Of a DNA stretch of 6,283 nucleotides, positions 1 to 6,283 are shown one piece after another. The position numbers were made by a program, and so were the translations under genes. The notes beneath the pieces were generated by a model. The model had not been told where the DNA came from. It saw only the letters and a program-made list of their open reading frames with translations, and made no database searches. The stretch is taken from the NCBI GenBank assembly GCA_031282665.1, contig JAITDH010000270.1, forward strand, positions 1-6,283, written 5' to 3'. Source of the stretch: Zoogloeaceae bacterium. GTDB taxonomy: Bacteria > Pseudomonadota > Gammaproteobacteria > Burkholderiales > Rhodocyclaceae. Positions within the stretch are counted from its first letter, which is position 1. Each line of letters begins with the position of its first letter.

Positions 1-232
<232 letters not shown>

Positions 233-241
233 GCGGCCTCG

Positions 242-1426
242 TTACTCCTCGCGGCGCGCTTCCAGGGCCGCGATGGCGGGCAGGGTTTTGCCTTCCAGGA
301 ATTCCAGGAAGGCGCCGCCGCCGGTGGAGATGTAGCCGACGTCGCCAGCGATGTCGAATTTGGCGATGGCGGCGAGCGTGTCGCCGCCGCCGGCGATCGA
401 GAAGGCTTCCGAATGGGCGATGGCGGAGGCAAGCATCTTGGTGCCGCCGGAAAACTGGGCGTGTTCGAAGACGCCGACCGGGCCGTTCCAGACGATGGTG
501 CCGGCGTTGGCGACGATCTGCGCAAGCTGCGCGGCGCTTTTCGGGCCGACGTCGAGGATGCGGTCGTGCGCGCCGACGGCGTCGACGGGGATCCTGTTGG
601 CGCGGGCGAGCGCGGAGACTTCGTCGGCGACCACCACGTCGACGGGCAGGGGGACTTCCGCGCCGCGCGCCTGCATCAGGTCCATGATCGCCTGGGCTTC
701 CTTGACCAGTTCGGGTTCGGCGAGCGATTCGCCGATGCGCTTGCCGGAGGCGAGCAGGAAGGTGTTGGCGATGCCGCCGCCGACGATCAACTGGTCGACC
801 TTTTCGGCGAGCGAGCGCAGGATGGTCAGCTTGGAGGAAACCTTCGCGCCGCCGACGATGGCGACGAGCGGGCGGCCGGGATTGTCGAGGGCGCGGGAGA
901 GGGCGTCGATTTCCGCGCCCATGAGGATGCCCGCCGCGGCGACGGGGGCGAAGCGGGCGATGCCGTGCGTGGTGGCCTCGGCCCGGTGCGCGGTGCCGAA
1001 AGCGTCGTTGACGTAGATGTCGCACAGCGCCGCCATTTTCCGGGAGAGGGTCTCGTCGTTCTTTTTTTCGCCGATGTTGCAGCGGCAGTTTTCCAGCAGT
1101 ACGACCTCGCCGGACTGGATGGCGAAGCCGCCGTCCGTCCAGTTGGCGATGAGGCGCACCGGCTTTTGCAGCAATTGCCCCAGGCGCACGGCGACCGGCG
1201 CGAGGGTGTCTTCCGCACTCACGCGGCCTTCTTCGGGACGTCCCAGGTGCGAGGTCACCATCACCGCCGCGCCGCGCTCCAGGCAATACTGGATGGAGGG
1301 CAGCGATGCCTTGATGCGGGTGTCCTCGGTGATGTTCCCCGCCTCGTCCTGCGGCACGTTGAGATCGGCGCGGATGAACACGCGCTTGCCGGAAACGTCG
1401 AGATCGGTGAGTTTTTTGACGTGCAT
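242..1426 (-). CDS. pgk: Phosphoglycerate kinase
   Basis: Cytoplasmic glycolytic/gluconeogenic enzyme that interconverts 1,3-bisphosphoglycerate + ADP and 3-phosphoglycerate + ATP. The 394-residue length is normal for bacterial Pgk (E. coli 387). N-terminal substrate domain: RADLNVP (19-25), with the basic-patch arginine, and SHLGRP (59-64); DAFGTAHR (141-148) follows. C-terminal nucleotide domain: GGAKVSSK (192-199), NGPVGVFE (314-321), GGGDT (346-350) and STGGGA (367-372). All are intact. An in-frame ATG at 1441 would add five residues (MRKPP), but the ATG at 1426 is preferred: GAGGAAA (1433-1439) sits 9 bases before it, the ATG at 1441 has no ribosome binding site, and related proteins begin [10 protein letters not shown]. 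Upstream is the repeat-filled gap after glmS; downstream, 9 bases after its TAA, is the RhuM-like gene. In many betaproteobacteria pgk sits with gap, pyk or fba; none is visible here. Confidence 0.97.
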   Translation of the reverse strand: MHVKKLTDLDVSGKRVFIRADLNVPQDEAGNITEDTRIKASLPSIQYCLERGAAVMVTSHLGRPEEGRVSAEDTLAPVAVRLGQLLQKPVRLIANWTDGGFAIQSGEVVLLENCRCNIGEKKNDETLSRKMAALCDIYVNDAFGTAHRAEATTHGIARFAPVAAAGILMGAEIDALSRALDNPGRPLVAIVGGAKVSSKLTILRSLAEKVDQLIVGGGIANTFLLASGKRIGESLAEPELVKEAQAIMDLMQARGAEVPLPVDVVVADEVSALARANRIPVDAVGAHDRILDVGPKSAAQLAQIVANAGTIVWNGPVGVFEHAQFSGGTKMLASAIAHSEAFSIAGGGDTLAAIAKFDIAGDVGYISTGGGAFLEFLEGKTLPAIAALEARREE

Positions 1427-1432
1427 GGGTGG

Positions 1433-1439
1433 TTTCCTC
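1433..1439 (-). promoter_or_regulatory. Ribosome binding site that decides the pgk start
   Basis: GAGGAAA on the minus strand, with the GAGG core 9 bases from the ATG at 1426. The alternative ATG at 1441 overlaps this motif and has no purine-rich site upstream of it, so the motif favours the shorter protein. Confidence 0.75.
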
Positions 1440-1453
1440 ATAGGGTTTGACCG

Positions 1454-1483
1454 TTATTAGAGCGTTTTCGGTTCAGATGATAA
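1454..1483 (-). promoter_or_regulatory. Weak candidate sigma-70-type promoter for pgk
   Basis: On the minus strand TTATCA (1478-1483) is followed after 18 bases by TAATAA (1454-1459), which is 28 bases before the pgk start codon. The matches to TTGACA and TATAAT are partial (4 of 6 each). The pair is also the most AT-rich stretch of the gap, which is the main argument for it. pgk may instead be transcribed by read-through from glmS. Confidence 0.3.
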
Positions 1484-1511
1484 CATTCGTCATTGCGGGG
1501 ACGTGGCAATC
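1484..1511. repeat. Short hairpin resembling a dispersed GTCATTGCG...GCAATC intergenic repeat
   Basis: CGTCATTGCG (1488-1497) followed by GCAATC (1506-1511) forms a 5-base-pair stem ATTGC/GCAAT with a 9-base loop. The outer words match a family of short dispersed palindromes that I recall from intergenic regions of many bacteria (GTCATTGCGAG...GCAATC). This copy is shortened and degenerate. The family link is from memory; the hairpin itself is seen directly. Confidence 0.4.
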
Positions 1512-1523
1512 GGCGCGTAGCGC

Positions 1524-1647
1524 GTAGGTTGGATAAGCGAAGCGTAATCCGACATTCGTTCACACCGGCGCTTGCGCCGCTATATTTGCGATGCTGCGCA
1601 TCGTGGGGGACGAATGTCGGATTACGCCTTCGGCTAATCCAACCTAC
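1524..1647. repeat. REP/REPIN-like inverted-repeat element between glmS and pgk
   Basis: Two long arms in inverted orientation: 1524-1559 (36 bases, beginning GTAGGTTGGAT and ending TAATCCGACATTCGT) and 1610-1647 (38 bases, the reverse complement of nearly the same sequence). Aligned, they agree in 35 of 38 columns: one A/T mismatch and two one-base gaps. Each arm is itself a small palindrome, GGATTA-GCC-GAA-GGC-G-TAATCC in the right arm and a shorter GC-GAA-GC version in the left. The layout (two inverted imperfect palindromes separated by a spacer, outer ends GTAGG/CCTAC) resembles REP doublets mobilised by REP-associated tyrosine transposases in proteobacteria. That origin is inferred; no transposase is in the window and I see no flanking target duplication. 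In RNA from either strand the element would fold into a long hairpin or several small ones and might act as a 3'-end stabiliser or processing site for glmS mRNA. Confidence 0.75.
1566..1603. repeat. Two tandem hairpins in the spacer of the inverted-repeat element
   Basis: CGGCGCTTGCGCCG (1566-1579) is a perfect 5-base-pair stem with a CTTG tetraloop. CGATGCTGCGCATCG (1589-1603) is a perfect 6-base-pair stem with a TGC loop. An AT-rich linker (TATATTT) separates them. Both are self-complementary on either strand, so the element between glmS and pgk holds at least four small hairpins. Confidence 0.6.
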
Positions 1648-1675
1648 AAAACCGGGTTCCCACGCGTCACCCGTT
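1648..1675 (-). terminator. Weak terminator-like hairpin just after glmS
   Basis: Minus-strand RNA starting at the last bases of the glmS stop codon can pair AACGGGT (1669-1675) with ACCCG-GTT (1650-1657, one bulged G) across an 11-base loop, followed by a run of four U (1648-1651). The stem is short and the U run poor, so termination would be inefficient at best. The REP-like element follows immediately and may contribute structure. Confidence 0.33.
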
Positions 1676-3518
1676 ATTCCACCGTGACCGATTTCGCCAG
1701 GTTGCGCGGCTTGTCCACGTCCGTGCCTTTTATCAGGGCGGCGTGGTAGGCGAGAAGCTGCAAGGGGAGTACGTGCAGGATAGGCGAGAGGAGGCCGTAG
1801 TATTCGGGCAGGCAGAGGATGTGCAGGCCCTTTTCGGCTTCTTCCGCGTGGCCGGCCTGTCCGTCCTGGTCGGTGAAGACGTAGAGTTCGCCGCCGCGCG
1901 CGCTGACTTCCTGCAGATTGGAGCGGAGCTTTTCGAGGAGCGCGTCCTTGGGCGCGACGGCGATGACGGGCATGTTTTCATCCACCAGGGCGAGGGGACC
2001 GTGCTTGAGTTCCCCGGCCGGGTAGGCTTCGGCGTGGATGTAGGAGATTTCCTTCAGCTTCAGCGCGCCTTCCAGGGCGATCGGATAGTGCCGCCCGCGG
2101 CCCAGGAAAAGCGCGTGTTCCTTGTGCGCGAAGCCGCGCGCCCAGGCGGCGATTTCCGGCTCCAGGGCGAGCACTTTTTGCAGGGCGACCGGGAGATGGC
2201 GCAGCGCGTCGAGATGGGCGGCTTCTTCCTGCGCGGCGAGCCGCCCGCGCTGCTTGGCGAGGAGCAGGGTGAGCAGGAAGAGGGCCGCCAGTTGGGTGGT
2301 GAAGGCCTTCGTGGAGGCGACGCCGATTTCCGGCCCGGCGCGGGTGATGAAGCGCAGGGCGGCTTCGCGCACGATGGCCGATTCCGCCACGTTGCAGATG
2401 GCCAGCGTCATGGCTTGTCCCAGGCCGCGGGCGTGATGCAGGGCGGCCAGGGTGTCCGCCGTTTCGCCCGATTGCGAAATGGCGACGATCAGTTGCCGGG
2501 GATTGGGGACGGAATCGCGGTAGCGGTATTCGCTGGCGACTTCCACGTTCGTCGGGATGCCGGCCAGGCTTTCCAGCCAGTATCTGGCCACCATCCCGGC
2601 GTGGCAACTGGTGCCGCAGGCGAGGATGAGCACCGATTCGACCTGGGGAAGAAGTTTTTCCGCCTGGTCGCCGAACAGGCCGGCGTGCAGCGAGCTGGCG
2701 CCGCCGACCATTTCCAGCGTGTTGGCGAGCGCCTCCGGCTGTTCGAAGATTTCCTTCTGCATGTAGTGGCGATAGGTCCCGAGTTCCACCGCGTCGGCGG
2801 AAAGCCGGGAGAGGACGACCGGGCGTTGGAGGATTTCCCCGGCTTCTCCCGCCACCCGGGAGATTTCCAGGCCATCGGCGGAAAAATCGGCGATGTCCCC
2901 GTTTTCCAGGTAGATCATCTGCCGGGTGACCTGGAGCAGCGCGGAGGCGTCGGAGGCCGCGTAGCAGCCCTGCTCGCCCACGCCGAGGAGCAAGGGAACG
3001 CCTTCCCGCGCCACGACGATCCGTCCCGGCTCGGTTTCGGAAAGCACGGCGATGGCGTAGGCGCCGCGCAGGCGACGGCAGGCCAGCCGCACGGCTTCGG
3101 CCAGGTCCGGTGTCGTTTGCAGGCAGGCGTCGATCAGATGGGCAATGCTTTCGGTATCGGTTTCGGAGGTGAAGACGTAGCCCTTGCCGGCCAGTTCGGC
3201 TTTCAGTTCGGCGTGGTTTTCGATGATGCCGTTATGGACGACGGCCAGGCGGTTGGAAATGTGCGGATGGGCGTTGTGCTCCACCGGCGCGCCGTGCGTC
3301 GCCCAGCGGGTATGGGCGATCCCGCATTCGGCCTCCAGCGCCCCGGCTTCCTTCGCCAGTTCGGCCACCCGGCCCAGGGTGCGCCGCCGTTCCAGTTTCC
3401 CCGCCCGCAAGACCGCCAGCCCCGCGGAATCGTAGCCGCGATATTCCAGCTTCCTCAATCCTTCGATCAGTATCGGCGTTACATTCTTCCTCGCCGCTGC
3501 CGCGACAATGCCGCACAT
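1674..3518 (-). CDS. glmS: Glutamine--fructose-6-phosphate aminotransferase (isomerizing), GlmS
   Basis: Makes glucosamine-6-phosphate from fructose-6-phosphate and glutamine, the first committed step to UDP-GlcNAc for peptidoglycan and lipopolysaccharide. It has 614 residues (E. coli 609). Glutaminase domain: catalytic Cys2 in [13 protein letters not shown] (26-33), HTRWATHG (69-76) and NGIIEN (96-101). Two SIS sugar-isomerase domains follow: CGTSCHAG from Cys301, SQSGET, then [10 protein letters not shown], and [13 protein letters not shown] carrying the isomerase glutamate. The C-terminal AKSVTVE carries the conserved lysine (609). All catalytic residues appear intact. Two ATGs occur in tandem at 3521 and 3518. 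The second is chosen because Cys must become the N-terminus after Met removal, and a Met-Met start would block that. The start overlaps the gyrA TGA stop and GGGGA (3526-3530) lies 7 bases upstream, so translation is probably coupled to gyrA. There is no room for a glmS ribozyme leader of the Gram-positive kind. Confidence 0.97.
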   Translation of the reverse strand: MCGIVAAAARKNVTPILIEGLRKLEYRGYDSAGLAVLRAGKLERRRTLGRVAELAKEAGALEAECGIAHTRWATHGAPVEHNAHPHISNRLAVVHNGIIENHAELKAELAGKGYVFTSETDTESIAHLIDACLQTTPDLAEAVRLACRRLRGAYAIAVLSETEPGRIVVAREGVPLLLGVGEQGCYAASDASALLQVTRQMIYLENGDIADFSADGLEISRVAGEAGEILQRPVVLSRLSADAVELGTYRHYMQKEIFEQPEALANTLEMVGGASSLHAGLFGDQAEKLLPQVESVLILACGTSCHAGMVARYWLESLAGIPTNVEVASEYRYRDSVPNPRQLIVAISQSGETADTLAALHHARGLGQAMTLAICNVAESAIVREAALRFITRAGPEIGVASTKAFTTQLAALFLLTLLLAKQRGRLAAQEEAAHLDALRHLPVALQKVLALEPEIAAWARGFAHKEHALFLGRGRHYPIALEGALKLKEISYIHAEAYPAGELKHGPLALVDENMPVIAVAPKDALLEKLRSNLQEVSARGGELYVFTDQDGQAGHAEEAEKGLHILCLPEYYGLLSPILHVLPLQLLAYHAALIKGTDVDKPRNLAKSVTVE

Positions 3519-6169
3519 CATTCATTCCCCGTATCTGTATCCGTATCCGCGGGGGGCGAGGCGTCCGTTTCGCCTTCCGCGGCCTCGTTTTCTCCTTCCG
3601 TTCCACCTTCCTCCATTTCACCTTCGCTCTCCACGTCGCTTTCCGCCACCTTTTCCAGTCCGGAGAGCTTTTCGCCCGCGTCGAGCGCGATGAGCTTCAC
3701 CCCCTGGGTCGTGCGGCTCAATTCGCGAATTTCGGAGACACGGGTGCGGATCAGCACGCCGCCGGTGGTAATCAGCATCACCTCATCCTCATCCGCCACC
3801 AGCTTGGCGGCGACGATCCTGCCGTTCCGCTCGCTCGCGGCGATGGCCTTCACGCCCTGCACGCCGCGCGCGGAGTGGCGGAAATCGCCCAGGCGGGTGC
3901 GCTTTCCGTAGCCGTTTTCGGTGACGACGAGGACGGTTTCCTCTTCGCTTTTCGCGACCAGGAGGGAGATGACCTTTTGTCCTTCCTGCAAGCGCATGCC
4001 GCGCACGCCGCGCGACTGGCGGCCCATCGGGCGGACGTCGCCCTCCGCGAACCAGACGGCCTTGCCATTGTCCGAGACGAGGACGATGCCGCTCTCCCCG
4101 GTGGTCAGTTCCGCGCCGACCAGGTAATCACCCTCGTCGAGATCGACGGCGATGATGCCCGCCTTGCGGGGATTGGAGAAATTGGCCAGGGAGGTCTTCT
4201 TCACCACGCCCTGGACCGTGCACATGAAGATATAACGGTCTTCGGTGAATTCCTGCACCGGCAGGATGGCATTGATCTGTTCGCCTTCTTCGAGCGGGAA
4301 CATGTTGACGATGGGCTTGCCACGGCTGCCGCGGCTGCCCTGCGGCACTTCGTAGACCTTCAGCCAGTAACATCGTCCCCGGTTGGAAAAGCAGAGGATG
4401 TAGTCGTGGCTGTTGGCGGCGAACAACTGGTCGATGAAATCGTCCTCCTTCATCGCGGTGGCCTGCTTGCCGCGACCGCCCCGGCGCTGGGCACGGTAGT
4501 CGTCGAGCGGCTGCGACTTGATGTAGCCCGCAAGGGAAAGCGTCACCACGAGATTCTGCGGCGTAATCAGGTCTTCCAGCCCCAGATCCTGCGCATAGAC
4601 GACGATTTCCGAACGGCGCGCGTCGCCGAACTGCTCGCGGATGGCGACGAGTTCCTGGGAGATGATTTCGGTGGTGCGCTCGGAACGGGCAAGAATATCG
4701 AGCAGGTCGGCGATCTTCGCCAGGACTTCCCGGTATTCGTTGACGATCTTGTCCTGCTCGAGGCCGGTGAGCCGTTGCAGGCGCATCTCCAGGATCGCCT
4801 GCGCCTGCGTTTCGGAAAGCCGGTAGCCCTGTTCCGACAGGCCGCATTCGGGCGGCAGTCCGTCCGGGCGGGAGGCGTCCGCCACGGCGCGGCGCAGCAT
4901 TTCCTCCACGACGCCGCTTTTCCAGACGCGCGCCAGCAGATCCCGCTTGGCGTCCGGCGGCGTCGGCGCGGCCTTGATGAGGGCGATCATCTCGTCCACA
5001 TTGGACAGCGCCACCGCCAGCCCCTCCAGGATGTGCCCGCGTTCGCGCGCCTTTCGCAATTCGAACACCGTGCGCCGGGTCACCACCTCGCGCCGGTGCG
5101 AAAGGAAATGCTCCAGCATCTGCTTCAGGTTCAGGAGCCGCGGCTGGCCGTTGACCAGCGCCACCATGTTCATGCCGAAGGTATCCTGCAACTGCGTCAT
5201 CTTGTACAGGTTGTTCAGCACGACCTCCGGCACTTCGCCGCGCTTCAGCTCGATGACCACGCGCATCCCGGATTTGTCCGACTCGTCCTGGATATGGGAG
5301 ATGCCCTCGATCCGCTTCTCGTTGACCAGTTCGCCGATCTTTTCCAGGAGGGTCTTCTTGTTGACCTGGTAGGGAAGCTCATCGACGATGATCGCCTGGC
5401 GGCTGCCCTTTTCCATATCCTCGAAGTGCGTCTTCGCCCGCATCACCACCCGGCCGCGCCCCGTGTGATAGCCGTCATGCACCCCCTTGATGCCGTAGAT
5501 CAGCCCCGCCGTGGGGAAATCCGGCGCGGGAATCATGCCGATCAGTTCATCGATGGAAATCGCCGGATTTTCGAGCAGCGCCAGGCAGCCGGCCACCACC
5601 TCGTTCAGGTTGTGCGGCGGAATGTTGGTCGCCATGCCGACAGCGATGCCGGAAGAGCCGTTGATGAGCAGGTTGGGAATGCGCGTCGGCAGAACCAGCG
5701 GTTCCTCCTCGTTGCCGTCGTAATTGGGACCGAAATCGACGGTTTCCTTGTCGATATCCTCCAGGAGCTGATGCCCGATCCTCGCCATGCGGACTTCCGT
5801 GTACCGCATCGCCGCCGCGCTGTCGCCATCCACGGAACCGAAATTGCCCTGCCCATCCACCAGCATGTAGCGCAGGGAGAAATCCTGCGCCATGCGCACG
5901 ATCGTGTCATAAACCGCGCTATCGCCATGCGGATGGTACTTACCGATCACGTCCCCCACCACGCGCGCCGACTTCTTGTACGCCCTGTTCCAGTCGTTGC
6001 CGAGTTCGTGCATGGCATAAAGCACACGCCGGTGCACAGGTTTCAGCCCATCCCGCACATCCGGCAGCGCACGCCCCACGATCACGCTCATGGCATAATC
6101 GAGATAGGAGCGGCGCATTTCATCTTCGAGACTGACGGGAAGGGTTTCTTTGGCGAATTGTGGTTCCAT
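3518..6169 (-). CDS. gyrA: DNA gyrase subunit A
   Basis: Breakage-reunion subunit of the A2B2 type II topoisomerase that introduces negative supercoils using ATP hydrolysed by GyrB. It has 883 residues (E. coli 875). Motifs run one residue ahead of E. coli numbering: the winged-helix region with [11 protein letters not shown] (79-89), the active-site Tyr123 in AAMRYTE (equivalent to Tyr122), and the GyrA box QRRGGRG (561-567) that opens the C-terminal DNA-wrapping beta-pinwheel. The GyrA box separates gyrase from the ParC subunit of topoisomerase IV. The quinolone-resistance positions are Ser84 and Asp88, the sensitive-type residues. The last 41 residues (843-883) are a Glu/Asp-rich disordered tail ending in Asp-Thr repeats. 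The start at 6169 has AGGGA (6180-6184) 10 bases upstream, and the N-terminus ([23 protein letters not shown] region) matches the family. The gene ends inside the glmS start. Confidence 0.98.
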   Translation of the reverse strand: MEPQFAKETLPVSLEDEMRRSYLDYAMSVIVGRALPDVRDGLKPVHRRVLYAMHELGNDWNRAYKKSARVVGDVIGKYHPHGDSAVYDTIVRMAQDFSLRYMLVDGQGNFGSVDGDSAAAMRYTEVRMARIGHQLLEDIDKETVDFGPNYDGNEEEPLVLPTRIPNLLINGSSGIAVGMATNIPPHNLNEVVAGCLALLENPAISIDELIGMIPAPDFPTAGLIYGIKGVHDGYHTGRGRVVMRAKTHFEDMEKGSRQAIIVDELPYQVNKKTLLEKIGELVNEKRIEGISHIQDESDKSGMRVVIELKRGEVPEVVLNNLYKMTQLQDTFGMNMVALVNGQPRLLNLKQMLEHFLSHRREVVTRRTVFELRKARERGHILEGLAVALSNVDEMIALIKAAPTPPDAKRDLLARVWKSGVVEEMLRRAVADASRPDGLPPECGLSEQGYRLSETQAQAILEMRLQRLTGLEQDKIVNEYREVLAKIADLLDILARSERTTEIISQELVAIREQFGDARRSEIVVYAQDLGLEDLITPQNLVVTLSLAGYIKSQPLDDYRAQRRGGRGKQATAMKEDDFIDQLFAANSHDYILCFSNRGRCYWLKVYEVPQGSRGSRGKPIVNMFPLEEGEQINAILPVQEFTEDRYIFMCTVQGVVKKTSLANFSNPRKAGIIAVDLDEGDYLVGAELTTGESGIVLVSDNGKAVWFAEGDVRPMGRQSRGVRGMRLQEGQKVISLLVAKSEEETVLVVTENGYGKRTRLGDFRHSARGVQGVKAIAASERNGRIVAAKLVADEDEVMLITTGGVLIRTRVSEIRELSRTTQGVKLIALDAGEKLSGLEKVAESDVESEGEMEEGGTEGENEAAEGETDASPPADTDTDTGNE
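3531..3548 (-). repeat. Three-copy hexanucleotide repeat at the gyrA 3' end
   Basis: On the minus strand GATACG-GATACA-GATACG-like units (GTATCT, GTATCC, GTATCC on plus) encode Asp-Thr pairs in the final residues of GyrA. The unit is in frame, so copy-number slippage would lengthen or shorten the acidic tail without breaking the gene. It lies 10 bases upstream of the glmS start. Confidence 0.7.
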
Positions 6170-6234
6170 GAGGCGGCTTTCCCTGCGAGCAATGGTGATA
6201 TCTGCTCTTCCAGATTGAAAAAATAAAGCCGCTC

Positions 6235-6240
6235 ATTCTA
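6235..6240 (-). promoter_or_regulatory. Candidate -10 hexamer of the gyrA promoter
   Basis: TAGAAT on the minus strand, one mismatch from TATAAT, followed by a GC-rich stretch and an AT-rich leader, 65 bases before the gyrA start codon. No good TTGACA-like -35 is seen at 16-18 bases upstream, where the sequence is about CAGGAT. A gyrase promoter with a weak -35 would fit the family's known regulation by supercoiling, but that is inference. Confidence 0.4.
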
Positions 6241-6247
6241 ACATGAG

Positions 6248-6270
6248 GGCGCTCGATATCCTGTAGCGCC
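6248..6270. repeat. Small inverted repeat upstream of gyrA
   Basis: GGCGCT (6248-6253) and AGCGCC (6265-6270) are perfect inverted repeats around 11 bases that include the palindrome GATATC. The pair lies just upstream of the candidate -10 hexamer, roughly over the -35 region. It could be an operator or chance in GC-rich DNA; no U-run follows on either strand, so it is not an obvious terminator. Confidence 0.3.
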
Positions 6271-6283
6271 TTGCCATTGGAGG

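Noticed and set aside
1439..1441. Upstream ATG for pgk giving a 399-residue protein
   Set aside because: No ribosome binding site precedes it, and the better GAGGAAA motif sits between it and the ATG at 1426, which matches the family N-terminus.
1427..1673. glmS-type riboswitch or small RNA gene in the gap
   Set aside because: The gap is downstream of glmS, not upstream; the glmS ribozyme is known from Gram-positive leaders, and the structure here is explained by the repeat element.
1493..1687. 64-residue plus-strand open frame across the glmS-pgk gap
   Set aside because: It consists mostly of the inverted-repeat element and has no good ribosome binding site; the reading frame is incidental to the palindromes.
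1743..3911. 722-residue plus-strand open frame opposite glmS and the gyrA 3' end
   Set aside because: It crosses the boundary of two well-supported minus-strand genes and has low-complexity composition; stop codons are rare there only because of high GC and codon bias.
3875..6226. 783-residue plus-strand open frame opposite gyrA
   Set aside because: It is a shadow of gyrA with His/Asp/Arg/Val-rich composition and no recognisable domain.

Overview
The window looks like chromosomal DNA from a GC-rich proteobacterium, most likely a betaproteobacterium. This is inferred from the style of the proteins: GyrA and GlmS match the Escherichia coli proteins nearly residue for residue in their motifs, the GlmS C-terminus is of the ...NLAKSVTVE type, and GyrA keeps the gammaproteobacterial/betaproteobacterial length with an acidic tail. 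No species is claimed. All real genes lie on the minus strand. The long plus-strand open frames are GC-driven shadows.

Reading in the direction of transcription (right to left): bases 6283-6170 are an upstream leader with a plausible -10 hexamer. gyrA (6169-3518) encodes the complete DNA gyrase A subunit. glmS (3518-1674) encodes the complete glucosamine-6-phosphate synthase and starts inside the gyrA stop codon (ATGATG/TGATG overlap), so the two are almost certainly co-transcribed and translationally coupled. A gap of 247 bases (1673-1427) follows. It holds a weak terminator-like hairpin, a 124-base REP-like inverted-repeat element with extra hairpins in its centre, a second short dispersed-repeat-like hairpin, and a weak candidate promoter. 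pgk (1426-242) encodes the complete phosphoglycerate kinase. Nine bases after its stop begins a gene cut by the window edge (232-1), whose first 77 residues look like the N-terminus of the RhuM family. That gene has distinctly lower GC than its neighbours.

gyrA, glmS and pgk are housekeeping genes for DNA supercoiling, amino-sugar (cell-wall precursor) synthesis and lower glycolysis. They share no pathway beyond growth. The accessory flavour comes from the two non-core items: the mobile-type intergenic repeat between glmS and pgk, and the RhuM-like gene attached to the 3' end of pgk. I see no convincing novel multi-gene system. The most useful leads are the pgk-RhuM junction and the structured intergenic repeat, which shows a paired (symmetric) length change in one hairpin arm.
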